Notes under the pieces: model-generated
The model's database searches: none
What the model saw: the letters and a program-made list of their open reading frames with translations, nothing else
Told to the model about the DNA's origin: nothing
Shown here: in pieces, positions 1 to 9,273 of the stretch
How positions within the stretch are numbered: the first letter of the stretch is position 1
Layout: each line of letters opens with the position of its first letter
Assembly: GCF_007859735.1 (NCBI RefSeq)
Contig: NZ_SIHI01000001.1
Span: 2,136,119-2,200,118 of the forward strand
Direction of reading: 5' to 3'
Origin: Thalassoglobus neptunius
Lineage (GTDB): Bacteria; Planctomycetota; Planctomycetia; Planctomycetales; Planctomycetaceae
Length of the DNA stretch: 64,000 bases
Program-made: the position numbers and the translations under genes

Positions 1-312
1 GGAGACTGTCTGGATCAGATCACGCGTCTTCAGCAACAGGGAATTCCGCTGCTGAATCAAGCGGTTTTGCTCAGAGGAATCAATGATTCGGTCGAAGCAC
101 TGGTTGATTTATGCGAGCACTGTGCCAACTTCGGCGTCATGCCGTACTATCTGCATCAACTCGATCGGGTTTCCGGGGCCAGCCATTTCGAAGTCCCGAT
201 GGAAGAAGGTAAGCAGCTTGTTGACGAATTGAGAAAACGACTCCCGGGATATGCTGTTCCCAGATATGTGCAGGAAGTTCCCGGTGCCCTTTCGAAACAA
301 CCCATCGAATAA
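1..312 (+). CDS. KamA/EpmB-family radical SAM aminomutase, C-terminal fragment
   Basis: This is the last 103 codons of a gene that begins before the window. The reading frame is open from base 1 to a TAA stop. The tract PYYLHQLD followed by GASHF is characteristic of the C-terminal half of lysine 2,3-aminomutase-type proteins. EpmB in this family makes (R)-beta-lysine for modification of elongation factor P. The radical SAM cysteine motif and the PLP lysine lie outside the window, so EpmB cannot be told apart from a catabolic lysine aminomutase. The 217 bp that follow hold no gene I can support. Confidence 0.8.
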   Translation, partial: GDCLDQITRLQQQGIPLLNQAVLLRGINDSVEALVDLCEHCANFGVMPYYLHQLDRVSGASHFEVPMEEGKQLVDELRKRLPGYAVPRYVQEVPGALSKQPIE

Positions 313-529
313 AGCAGCGATCCATTGTCCACTTTGGAAACCCTTCTTCGCGAATTCGCACGAGCGTGCAGGACGAAAACTCTGTTCAATCGCTGAGACG
401 CATTCAACGGCAAACGCAGCCTGTTTTCAGATCGCAGCCATGTGACAACAATGTGTTGATGGCAATTTGATGGATCAAGAGTAAAGTTCCCTCCTCCTTG
501 CCTTCCTGATTTTCGGATTCGATTCCCCC

Positions 530-1492
530 ATGACAACTTCTGAGACCGCCGAGGACTCTTCAGTCAGAAGTCCGAGCGATTTGCGGGCGGACCATCAACC
601 GATGGGGCCGGTTTCAGTCTTTCTCGCACTGATGACGATCACTCTTTGGGGCGGAACAGCTGTTGCGAACCAAGTCGCAATCGATGTCTTTCCTCCACTG
701 TTCGTGGGCGTTTTGCGGTTTGGCCTCGCTGCAATTTTCATGGTGTTCTGGTGTCGAATCGACGGAACACCAGTTTTTCTGACAGGTCGACAGTTGTGGC
801 TCTCATCACTCGTCGGAGTGTTGATGTTCGTTCAAATCGCCACGTTCAATTATGGGACGGCGATTTCGAATGCGTCGCACGCGACGGTTCTCGTCAACAG
901 CTACATCTTCTGGGTGGCAATCTACGAAGGCTGGGTCCGTCGATCCGTTCGATTTCGATGGTGGCAAGTCTTCGGATTGTTTCTGGCTGGCTCCGGGGTG
1001 TTGCTGCTTGTCGGAAATGCGAACAACGAGTCTCTTTCCGAAATGGATCAGCCGACGCTTTGGGGAGATCTGATTCTCGCCTCAAGCGGTTTTGTGCTGG
1101 CGATCAAAATTCTGCTCGTGAAGAAGGCTGTTCAGGAAGTCCCGCCGACGTCGATGATTCTCTGGCACGACATCGTTGGGACAGCACTCCTCTTCGTGCT
1201 GAGTGTGTTTACTGAAACTCCGACTGGGAAACCAATTACGACCGATGCGGTGATCGCGATTCTCTATGGGGGCATTGCAGTTTCCGGGGCCTGTTTTGCA
1301 ATCAATGCGATGTTGCTGCAAAAACATGGTGCCTCGCAAGTCTCTGTGTTTAGTTTTGGAACACCACTTGTTGGAATCTTGCTGGCGTACTTTATACGAG
1401 GTGATCATTTGTCCCGGTGGTTGGTCACTTCAGGTCTCTTCGTTGCAGCGGGAATCTATCTCGTGAATCGAAATCGTCCCTTCAAAAAGTGA
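530..1492 (+). CDS. EamA/DMT-family inner-membrane transporter
   Basis: The 320-residue protein has a short polar N-terminus and about ten hydrophobic segments arranged as two similar halves, as in the drug/metabolite transporter superfamily. The first helix carries the typical LWGGTAVANQVA stretch and the last ends in a positively charged tail, RNRPFKK. Such proteins export small metabolites or amino acids across the inner membrane; the substrate cannot be read from sequence. It stands alone, with about 200 bp of non-coding DNA on each side. Length is typical for the family. Confidence 0.85.
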   Translation: MTTSETAEDSSVRSPSDLRADHQPMGPVSVFLALMTITLWGGTAVANQVAIDVFPPLFVGVLRFGLAAIFMVFWCRIDGTPVFLTGRQLWLSSLVGVLMFVQIATFNYGTAISNASHATVLVNSYIFWVAIYEGWVRRSVRFRWWQVFGLFLAGSGVLLLVGNANNESLSEMDQPTLWGDLILASSGFVLAIKILLVKKAVQEVPPTSMILWHDIVGTALLFVLSVFTETPTGKPITTDAVIAILYGGIAVSGACFAINAMLLQKHGASQVSVFSFGTPLVGILLAYFIRGDHLSRWLVTSGLFVAAGIYLVNRNRPFKK

Positions 1493-1736
1493 TCGATGTT
1501 GCATTTTGCCAACGTCAAATCGCTGCAATTGATGCATCAGGTCAACACAATTCGCGAGCTGCGGACTCGGTCAAAGAGTTCAAATTCTCTGTAACACGCA
1601 TCACTGAATAGCTTTGTGTTCAATTCCCTTGACGAATTCTGGCCTCGGTTTTCGATGTGGCCCCTTCCTTGCGTTATTCGGCAAACACCACCTGATTGCC
1701 AACGACACAAGTTTAGACCAGGCAGCATCGAGACCT

Positions 1737-2168
1737 ATGGCGGAACGCAAGTACACACACGGCCTGACGATCACCGAGAATGATGATGTGACCATCATCG
1801 GAATCGGGAAAATGGAAATCTGGGATGGTGCCGACCTTTCCCTGCTGCGTGATTCCATCGTGCAACTGGTCAACGAAGACCACATCGGCCAGATCGGGGT
1901 CGATATGAAATTCGTACAGCATGTGCCCAGCGGCTTCTTTGGAATGCTGTTCGACTGGCACGAACGCGGAATACGGGTCACTCTTCATCGCCCTCGCGCC
2001 CGTGTCTGCCAAATGTTGTGGTTTCGGAAGTTCTTCCTCCCGGATGGAGACGGCAAGTTCGTACTTCATGACGGCGAAGGTGTGAATGAGGTCGTCGACG
2101 AAGATCTCTGGTCGCAAAACGACACTTTTCATCGTGAAAGTTTTTCACTTTTAGAATCCAGCCGCTGA
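1737..2168 (+). CDS. Lone STAS-like (anti-anti-sigma type) protein
   Basis: The ATG at 1737 gives 143 residues; the frame stays open upstream to 1614, but that stretch does not look coding. The pattern of a beta strand, then DLSLLRDSIVQLV, then a strand leading to VPSGFFGMLF fits a STAS domain like SpoIIAA/RsbV. The serine of the PSG tract sits where anti-anti-sigma factors are phosphorylated. The C-terminus is a short acidic tail. No kinase or phosphatase lies beside it, though a receiver-HATPase protein lies at 40.5 kb. The family call is by pattern only; the target is unknown. Confidence 0.6.
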   Translation: MAERKYTHGLTITENDDVTIIGIGKMEIWDGADLSLLRDSIVQLVNEDHIGQIGVDMKFVQHVPSGFFGMLFDWHERGIRVTLHRPRARVCQMLWFRKFFLPDGDGKFVLHDGEGVNEVVDEDLWSQNDTFHRESFSLLESSR

Positions 2169-2274
2169 TTTCCCCTGAGTTTCGCCGATAAAGTCGAATG
2201 GCATTATTAGGAAGAAGTCTCTAACCTATCCCAGTGAGACACTTCTAAATTCAAGTCACGACGACAAGTAGACG

Positions 2275-3285
2275 ATGTCGACGAATACTCCATACCCCCC
2301 ATTTCGCCCACACCCACTCGTGGTTGGTGGTCATCTCCAAACGATCTTCGGCGCGTGGATTAGCGGGACGCAAAAGTCTCGTGAAATCTCCATTCGACGC
2401 CATATCGAATTGGACGACGGTGACCAATTGGTCTTGATGGATGACTTCCCTGCCAGTCGCTGGAAGGACGGGGATCCCGTTGCAGTGCTGCTGCACGGTT
2501 TGGGAGGGTCTGCTGAATCCCCTCATATTCGAAGAATCGCACAGAAGCTTCGCGAACAGGGCGTCAGAACATTCCGACTCAATTTGCGAGGATGCGGAGC
2601 TGGCGAAGGGCTTTCAAAGAATCTCTACCACGCTGGTCGGTCGGAAGACCTGCAATCGGCAATGGAGGTCATCTCTCAACTCTGTCCAGGTTCTCAAGTC
2701 TTTCTCGCTGGGTTCTCGCTCGGTGGAAATATCGTCCTGAAATGGTTGGGAGAACATTCCGAGACAGCTGATTCGCTCGTGGACCGGGCCATTGCGGTCA
2801 ACCCACCAGTCGACCTCGGAGCCTGCACAGCTGCAGTTCAACGTCGGGCTTTCGGATTTTACGATCGCTATTTCGCAAAGATGATGTTTCGACAGCTTTG
2901 CAATTCGTTCGATAAATCCCTCATCGCCAACGCGATCGACGCGCCTCGACGGATCATCTGCTTCGACGAAGCCTTCACGGCTCCGCGATCAGGATTCCGG
3001 AGTGCCGCACATTACTATGATGCCTGTAGTGCCGCTCCGTATATTTCACGCATCAATGTTCCGACAATGATCCTTTCGGCTGAGGATGATCCGCTCATCC
3101 CGGTCAAGATTCTTCACGACCTGACTCGCCCTTCAGCAGTTGAACTGCACATCGCCGAGTCCGGTGGCCATCTCGGATACTTCGGTTGCACGGGTGATGA
3201 TCCTGACCGATGGTGGGCCGACTGGCGCGTTATCGATTGGTTCACGAGAGAATCAAGCGAAACGCGGCTGAAGTTCGCTGCCTGA
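2275..3285 (+). CDS. YheT-type alpha/beta hydrolase
   Basis: The 336-residue protein opens with PFRPHPLVVGGHLQTIFGAW, the N-terminal signature of the YheT/ABHD1-3 group. The nucleophile elbow is GFSLGG near residue 148. The later tracts AEDDPLIP and ESGGHLGYFG supply the expected acid and histidine. Related enzymes act on esters or lipids, but the physiological substrate in bacteria is poorly known. There is no signal peptide, so it is probably cytoplasmic. It converges with the dus gene, 50 bp away. Confidence 0.87.
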   Translation: MSTNTPYPPFRPHPLVVGGHLQTIFGAWISGTQKSREISIRRHIELDDGDQLVLMDDFPASRWKDGDPVAVLLHGLGGSAESPHIRRIAQKLREQGVRTFRLNLRGCGAGEGLSKNLYHAGRSEDLQSAMEVISQLCPGSQVFLAGFSLGGNIVLKWLGEHSETADSLVDRAIAVNPPVDLGACTAAVQRRAFGFYDRYFAKMMFRQLCNSFDKSLIANAIDAPRRIICFDEAFTAPRSGFRSAAHYYDACSAAPYISRINVPTMILSAEDDPLIPVKILHDLTRPSAVELHIAESGGHLGYFGCTGDDPDRWWADWRVIDWFTRESSETRLKFAA

Positions 3286-3335
3286 AGAGTCTGAATTGCC
3301 GATTGGCTCAGCTCCGGGTTCCATTCCTTCGCCAG

Positions 3336-4448
3336 CTACCAGCGTTCAACCGGTCCGTTGGGAACCTTCAAGAGTGCGGTCGGAACGGTTGCAACTCGTT
3401 CTCCATGACGCTCGGCGACCTGTTCGACAATCTCATTGAATTCTTCAATTGATTCGAAGCGGCGCAGTCGATCTTCAAGATCTTCCGGGATGCCGAGCCG
3501 CTGTCCGTACCAGCCGACGAACTTGCGAAACAGGATGCAGCTATAGTCTTCGTGCTGTTCACACATCAGTGTGAAATGTCGCTTCAAAAACTCGATCTGA
3601 TCATTCCGCGACGGTTCAAACGGCTCAAGACCGCGTGCCTGATCGGCCAGTTTCCGGAAAATCCACGGGTCGAGAATGGCGCCGCGTCCGATCGCAACCG
3701 CAGCACAACCGGTTTGTTGTCGCATTGCAATCGCATCTTCCGGGGTACGAACGTCACCGTTTCCAACGATCGGGATCGACTGAACCGCTTCGACCGTCTT
3801 TCGAATTCCGTCGAGGTCGACGCTTCCGTGAAACCCCTGTTGCCGTGTTCGACCATGAATGGTGATGGCCTTGAGCCCACACTGCTCGAACTCGCGTGCG
3901 AGTGCCGGTGCGGTCAGGTGATCGCGGTCCCAGCCCAGCCGCATTTTGACAGTGACAGGAACGGACACCGCTTCGACGACCTGAGAGACTGCTGTGCATG
4001 CTCCGTCGACATCACACATCAATCGGGCTCCCCCGCCGGAGCTGTTGATCTTCGCCATCGGACAGCCCATGTTGATATCAATTCCCTGATATCCACGATC
4101 TTCCAGCCACTTCGCAGCCTTCACCAGTTCGGCAGTGATCCCGGAGAAGATCTGTACCGAAAGCGGCTGATCGCTCTCACACGTGGCCACCAGTTGTTGT
4201 GACTTTCGACTCTTCGCCACAAGCTGTGATGCGAGGACAAGGTCCGTTGTCGCAAGGCCCAACCCGCCCAATTCACGGATAACTCGACGAAATGCCAGGT
4301 GTGTATAGCCAGCGAGCGGCGCCAGAAAATAGCGGGAAGGAATACGCCGATTTCCGATATCAATCGGCGATTCGTCAGTTTCTGAGGAGGCGGCAAGTGA
4401 CACGAGCGAGACTAATTTCTGCAACGAAATGTGGGAACCAGCCCGCAC
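3336..4448 (-). CDS. dus: tRNA-dihydrouridine synthase, DusB type
   Basis: This FMN enzyme reduces uridines in the tRNA D-loop. Visible family features are FLAPLAGYTHLAFR near residue 42, IDINMGCPM with the catalytic cysteine, VKMRLGW, ITIHGRTR, GNGDV and AIGRGAILDPW. The length of 370 fits. Translation appears to start at a GTG at 4448, one base after the arsC stop, which suggests coupled translation; a TTG start some ten codons further in is possible. The gene follows arsC in the same transcript with no functional link I can infer. Confidence 0.9.
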   Translation of the reverse strand: MRAGSHISLQKLVSLVSLAASSETDESPIDIGNRRIPSRYFLAPLAGYTHLAFRRVIRELGGLGLATTDLVLASQLVAKSRKSQQLVATCESDQPLSVQIFSGITAELVKAAKWLEDRGYQGIDINMGCPMAKINSSGGGARLMCDVDGACTAVSQVVEAVSVPVTVKMRLGWDRDHLTAPALAREFEQCGLKAITIHGRTRQQGFHGSVDLDGIRKTVEAVQSIPIVGNGDVRTPEDAIAMRQQTGCAAVAIGRGAILDPWIFRKLADQARGLEPFEPSRNDQIEFLKRHFTLMCEQHEDYSCILFRKFVGWYGQRLGIPEDLEDRLRRFESIEEFNEIVEQVAERHGERVATVPTALLKVPNGPVERW

Positions 4449-4449
4449 A

Positions 4450-4890
4450 CTATGTCACAGAACCGGGTGAGATCAACTCGTCGGCCAATCGCTGGCGAAT
4501 TTCATCCCGGACGCGGCGAAACTCTTGCATCTTTCCTTCGTCGCTTCCTGTCGCATAAGCAGGGTCATCGAAGGGCCAGTGCCAGCGTTCAACGTCGCCC
4601 GGAAAGAGTGGGCATTCCTTCTCCGCAGCGGAACAAACACTGATGATCAAATCGGGAGGCGTTCCTTCGGGAGGAAGGAATTCGTTGATGTGCTTGCTTG
4701 ACTGTTGCGAGATGTCGACGCCTAGCTCATTCATCGCTTCGACCGCCATGGGATGAACGTATCCCGCTGGCTTCGCACCCGCTGAAAGAGAATCAAACCG
4801 GTCGGAAGCGAGTTCGCGGAGGATTCCCTCTGCCATTTGGCTGCGACAGGAATTTCCGGTGCACAAAAAAAGAACCCGTTGGCGTTTCAT
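4450..4890 (-). CDS. arsC: Arsenate reductase, thioredoxin-coupled (low-Mr phosphatase fold)
   Basis: The 146-residue protein begins VLFLCTGNSCRSQMAEG, the CX5R phosphate loop of low-molecular-weight phosphatases. A second cysteine pair, in the tract SVCSAAEKECPLFP, matches the redox cysteines of pI258-type ArsC, which passes electrons to thioredoxin. The DDPAY tract supplies the general acid. It would reduce arsenate to arsenite. No arsR or arsenite pump is nearby; the gene leads a two-gene unit with dus, so arsenate-specific regulation is not evident. Confidence 0.88.
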   Translation of the reverse strand: MKRQRVLFLCTGNSCRSQMAEGILRELASDRFDSLSAGAKPAGYVHPMAVEAMNELGVDISQQSSKHINEFLPPEGTPPDLIISVCSAAEKECPLFPGDVERWHWPFDDPAYATGSDEGKMQEFRRVRDEIRQRLADELISPGSVT

Positions 4891-5051
4891 TTCGATCCTT
4901 CAATCGAAGTTCGGTCCAATCTGATGTCGCACCGAAGTCTAAACTGCTATTTCTCGCTCGGCGATCTGCCTGGAACACCACAATGATGCGGTTCGGTGAT
5001 TTTTCTGTCAAAAGCAGATGAGAGAATGGGGAAGATCCGGAAGTGGGGACA

Positions 5052-6179
5052 TCACGGGGCGGTCTTTGGGGACTGTTTGACGAGTTCGACCATCTCGACC
5101 CCGAGTGCCTGACCGATGCGGGTAAGAATCTTTGCACTCCCGAGATAGTGGTAACCGCGATCTGATCCAACGTTGTAGTACTCAGTCCATTGCGGAGTCT
5201 TCCAGACTTCACGTTCTGCCAGCTCGGCCGTTTCCGAGTCCCAGAATTCGACGGTGGGGACAAAGGCGACATTGTCGAGTGACTCTGCGGCCGCTCTTTG
5301 AGCAGCTTGAAAATCGCCTCGTTTTCCATTCGCTCCAAGTTCTCCAATGACGACCGGCAGGTCCGGAGCTGACAGGTCTCTTCGAAGATCCTCGATCATC
5401 GTCGCGAGTCGGACTGTGTACTGCTGGTACTTTTCCTCGCGCTGTTCACGATCGACCATGTCGTTCCAGCCTTGAAACCACACGAATCCGGACAACTCGT
5501 AAGTTCTCGATTTCCCAGCGTCCGGAAACAATTGGTCCGCGGAATCAAGGACCTCGGAGACGTGCTCAAGCATGAGACGATAATCTTTCCCGTAGGACTG
5601 CTGGACCTCTTCCAGTGTCGCCATTGGATTTCGACGCTGCGCTCGTTCGAGATCCGCTTGAAGTTGTTCAGCGTCGGGTTGTTTGGAACTCGGTGAGAGA
5701 AAATCTCTTCGAACGCTTCGTCCTCCCCAGCAAGTCTTAATGAGAAGAACCTGCTCATCGAACGCTTCGCCGACGACCCATCCGAAGCCAAGCTCCGGTC
5801 CGATTTTGAACTCGCGTGCTCCGAATCCCGGTTTCAGGCTTCCGGATCGGGGGCCGTCAGTCGTCCAGACCCAGACATCATTGCGTTGCGTCCAGAGACC
5901 GTCTTTGTCTTTCCAGTGTTGATATTCTTTGGCTGTCTCCGAATTGTAGATGAGGTACTCGAGAGTGCGCAGCGATGCGTGTCCCTGCATGTTTGACTGT
6001 CCGGCCAGAATGAAGACTTTGACGGGACCTTCTTTCGAAGCTGGCCACGGATCTTTGTTAAACGCTGACTCAGGGGTTTGAGCCAATATCAATGGAGACC
6101 ACAGACAGCCCAAAATGAAGACGATCAAACCGATGTGCAATCGGGATCTGGAGAAGCTCAGAGCATCGAGTTGGAACAT
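5052..6179 (-). CDS. Secreted sialate O-acetylesterase-type (SASA) carbohydrate esterase
   Basis: I chose the ATG at 6179 because it gives a clear signal peptide, with a hydrophobic stretch ending WSPLILAQ; the frame extends upstream but would overlap the divergent gene. The mature part starts the SASA domain with VKVFILAGQSNMQG, whose GQSN serine is the expected nucleophile, and later has FVWFQGWNDM. The 375-residue protein likely removes acetyl groups from polysaccharides outside the cytoplasm. A planctomycete with several sulfatases and esterases would use it on algal or mucilage glycans; that is inference. Confidence 0.82.
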   Translation of the reverse strand: MFQLDALSFSRSRLHIGLIVFILGCLWSPLILAQTPESAFNKDPWPASKEGPVKVFILAGQSNMQGHASLRTLEYLIYNSETAKEYQHWKDKDGLWTQRNDVWVWTTDGPRSGSLKPGFGAREFKIGPELGFGWVVGEAFDEQVLLIKTCWGGRSVRRDFLSPSSKQPDAEQLQADLERAQRRNPMATLEEVQQSYGKDYRLMLEHVSEVLDSADQLFPDAGKSRTYELSGFVWFQGWNDMVDREQREEKYQQYTVRLATMIEDLRRDLSAPDLPVVIGELGANGKRGDFQAAQRAAAESLDNVAFVPTVEFWDSETAELAEREVWKTPQWTEYYNVGSDRGYHYLGSAKILTRIGQALGVEMVELVKQSPKTAP

Positions 6180-6264
6180 TGATGCATTCCCTGGTTGATC
6201 AGAGGAGAGGATGCGGTCCTGAGATGAAACATTCGCGAACTCAGCATAACATCGAAGAGATCCG

Positions 6265-9240
6265 ATGACGATCAATGCCTTCGAAATGCAGACACAGATG
6301 ACTTCCAATCGATTCTATCTTCTGATGCGCATTTCTCTGTTCCTGATTGGTCTCTTCGCAATCGCTGTCATCTCGGTTGTCATGTTCACGCGAACTTATT
6401 CACTCGATCGCGCTCAGCAAGCCTTTCGAAACAAGGACTTCCCCAAGGCCCAGCGACTGACCGAACAGCTTCTCAAAGCGTCTCCTGAAAATCAAATTGC
6501 TCAGGCACTGTTGGCTGCTTCGCTCTTCGAACAGGGACGCAGCCAAGCAGCGCTGACGCAGCTTTCTCCTGGAAGCGAATCGCAGACCTTGCCGTATCTT
6601 GATGTTGTCAGAAGCGAGGTGTTGGTCAAGCTTGGCCGACTCGACGAAGCTCAAGAGATTCTGGAATCGCTCCTCGAACGACAACAGCTGAATCAATCGG
6701 GTGGGTTTCTCCTTCTTCAAATCTATCAACGGCAAAGTCGGTCCTTCGAAGCGTTTCAGCTCGCTCGACGACTCCATCAGGGAAGATTCATCAATTCCAA
6801 GACGTTGGTCTCGGCAGTTGGGCTTGGCGAGATGACCGAGGATACGAGGCTCGTTTCGATGTCAATCGAGAGCCAACCGGACGGGCAATTGGTCAACCGG
6901 TTGAGTCTCGCGCACGATGCACTTCAACGAAGTCTTCCCGAGAGCGCATTGGACCTGTTTCGAAACGTTGCTGCAGATCATCCAGAACTGGGAGATGCAC
7001 AAGGAAGAATTGGCCAACTGGTGCTGGAACTGCGTCCTCATGAGTTCCCCACGTGGCATGCGGCACTTCCTGTCGCATGTGCAGACCATCCGGAAGTTTG
7101 GATGGCCAGAGGGCTTGGATGCGAGGCAGTCGGTGAGATCGAACAATCGAGGTATTGCTACACGCGGGTCTTGAGTCGTCAGCCTCGCCACCTGCGAGCG
7201 ACGGAACGACTCGCTGAACTGCTCGGCAATTACCCGAATCCAGGCCTCGTTTCAGAAGCGGAAGAACGAGCTCGAATTCTCCGCCAACTATCCGGGCTGT
7301 TGAGCGAGTTCCAATCTCGTTTCGATCAACAAACAGTGAAAGCCATTCAGCAGTCATTGCGGCAACTCGGCGATCCGCTATTGGCGATTCTCTGGGAACG
7401 AGCAAAGCCCTGGTCAGACGAAGCGGTCGATTGGATTTCACTTAATCCCTCTGTACTGCTTCTGAAAATCTCCAGTGATCCTAAAGGGCCATTCGTGGAG
7501 AGTCTTCGCAATTCGTTCGTATTACAGAACGAAATCGACTGGTTGAAGACTTTTGCTCCATTGGCGGATCTCCAAGGGGATCAGCCGCAGAGACCGGTTG
7601 AGATTCGGTTCGAAAACGTCGCTGAGGAAGCTGGCATCAATCTCACATACGACAACGGTTCCCGATCGCCCAATCCCTTAAGTCATCTCGTGGAGACGAC
7701 GGGCGGCGGAGTCGCGGTGATTGATCTCGATGCTGACGGGTGGCCGGACTTGGCGTTAGCTCAAGGAAACGATTGGCGGAATTCCGATCTTGAAACTCAG
7801 CGCGTGGATCGGCTCTTTCGTAATCTCGGAAACGGAAGATTTGCCGACGTGACGTCTCAGACCGGTCTCGCTTCGGCGGGTTACACTCAAGGGATCACAG
7901 CTGCCGATTTCAACTGTGATGGATTGATGGATTTGTACATCTGCACGTTGCGAGGAAATCATCTGTTCGAAAACCTTGGCGATGGCACATTTGCCGACGT
8001 TACCGAACTGTCTCAAACAGCGGGGGATGACTGGTCGATCAGCGCTGGGTTCGGAGATCTCAGCGGAGACGGTCTCCCGGATCTTTATGTCGTGAATTAT
8101 CTGGACCGTGATTCTGTGCTTAGGGGCTCATGTGTTTCTCAAGGGAGCCCGCGTGCCTGTCCTCCGACTGCTTTTGCGGCGGCTGGGGATGTCTTCTATT
8201 TGAATCTCGGCGACGGCCGATTCAGAGATGTGACCAATCTGGCTGGGTTCGACGGTCAGGATGGAAAGGGGATGGGGCTAATCATTGCGGACATTGACGA
8301 GAGTCAATCGCTCGACTTGTTTGTCGCCAACGACACGACCCCCAACTTCTTCTATGAACGTGCTGAAATCACCGATTCTGGGATTCCGAAGTATCAGGAA
8401 AACGGAGTTCTGGCAGGTGTGGCGACGGACGGAGCGGGACGGACGCAATCTTCGATGGGCATTGCGACAGGTGACGTGAACGGCGACGAGCAGCTTGATT
8501 TGTTCGTGACGAACTTTTACGGAGAGTCAAACACGCTCTATTCGCAGTCGAGCGAGTCGGGGTTTGCCGATGAGACCTCAGCATTCGGATTACGAGAGCA
8601 AAGCCTGCCGGTACTTGGGTTCGGAACGCAATTCCTCGACGCCGATCTTGATGGCGACCTCGATCTCTTCATCGCCAACGGGCATATCGACTGGTCATTC
8701 GCAACCGGCGAACCCGACCGAATGACAGCTCAGTTCTTTGAGAATACCGGTGGAGGTGTTTTTCATCGGCTTTCTTCCGAAACTCTTGGGGCGTATTTTC
8801 AGAAGCCGGGTTTCGCGAGAGCGGTTGCAACTGTTGACTTCAACCGTGATGGGCTTCGCGACGTCGCGGTCACGCATATCGACGACCCATTCGCGCTCCT
8901 GGAGAATCGTTCGACGAAGCTGGGAAACTGGTTTCGCATTCGATTGATTGGAACTCGAAGTGATCGGAACGCTGTTGGAACGACGATCAAGGCGCACTTC
9001 GATGAGCAGACACTGACAGCGTGTGTGACTTCGGGAGATGGATATGCCTGCTCGAACGAAAAGACGATTCAGTTGGGATTGAGTGATGCGGAGCGGATCG
9101 AACGGCTCGTCGTTCGCTGGCCCGGCGGACTCGTTCAGGAGTTCGCAGATGTCTCCGGGAATCAGGAATGGATCTGTGTCGAGGGGCAACCGGTCCTGCT
9201 GTCGAGTGATTCGGGAACGACGGAACGCCCAGTTGAATAG
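6265..9240 (+). CDS. TPR - VCBS/FG-GAP - ASPIC/UnbV protein, membrane anchored
   Basis: The 991-residue protein has one N-terminal membrane helix (about residues 17-40), then TPR-like helices to about 320, a linker, and six or seven FG-GAP/VCBS blades from about 450. Blades carry calcium-loop repeats such as DLDADGWPDL, DFNCDGLMDL, DLSGDGLPDL and DADLDGDLDL. The last 100 residues form an ASPIC/UnbV domain ending in VVRWPGG. Such CRTAC1-like proteins are frequent in planctomycetes and are probably extracytoplasmic binding proteins. A GAAGAG tract five bases upstream supports the 6265 start, though ATGs at 6286 and 6298 are possible. Confidence 0.85.
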   Translation: MTINAFEMQTQMTSNRFYLLMRISLFLIGLFAIAVISVVMFTRTYSLDRAQQAFRNKDFPKAQRLTEQLLKASPENQIAQALLAASLFEQGRSQAALTQLSPGSESQTLPYLDVVRSEVLVKLGRLDEAQEILESLLERQQLNQSGGFLLLQIYQRQSRSFEAFQLARRLHQGRFINSKTLVSAVGLGEMTEDTRLVSMSIESQPDGQLVNRLSLAHDALQRSLPESALDLFRNVAADHPELGDAQGRIGQLVLELRPHEFPTWHAALPVACADHPEVWMARGLGCEAVGEIEQSRYCYTRVLSRQPRHLRATERLAELLGNYPNPGLVSEAEERARILRQLSGLLSEFQSRFDQQTVKAIQQSLRQLGDPLLAILWERAKPWSDEAVDWISLNPSVLLLKISSDPKGPFVESLRNSFVLQNEIDWLKTFAPLADLQGDQPQRPVEIRFENVAEEAGINLTYDNGSRSPNPLSHLVETTGGGVAVIDLDADGWPDLALAQGNDWRNSDLETQRVDRLFRNLGNGRFADVTSQTGLASAGYTQGITAADFNCDGLMDLYICTLRGNHLFENLGDGTFADVTELSQTAGDDWSISAGFGDLSGDGLPDLYVVNYLDRDSVLRGSCVSQGSPRACPPTAFAAAGDVFYLNLGDGRFRDVTNLAGFDGQDGKGMGLIIADIDESQSLDLFVANDTTPNFFYERAEITDSGIPKYQENGVLAGVATDGAGRTQSSMGIATGDVNGDEQLDLFVTNFYGESNTLYSQSSESGFADETSAFGLREQSLPVLGFGTQFLDADLDGDLDLFIANGHIDWSFATGEPDRMTAQFFENTGGGVFHRLSSETLGAYFQKPGFARAVATVDFNRDGLRDVAVTHIDDPFALLENRSTKLGNWFRIRLIGTRSDRNAVGTTIKAHFDEQTLTACVTSGDGYACSNEKTIQLGLSDAERIERLVVRWPGGLVQEFADVSGNQEWICVEGQPVLLSSDSGTTERPVE

Positions 9241-9273
9241 ACGGCAACGGCCAATCGCTCTTTCTGCTCAGCA

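Noticed and set aside
3552-4202. 216-codon open frame on the plus strand opposite dus
   Set aside because: It lies wholly within dus on the other strand; composition is that of a shadow frame.
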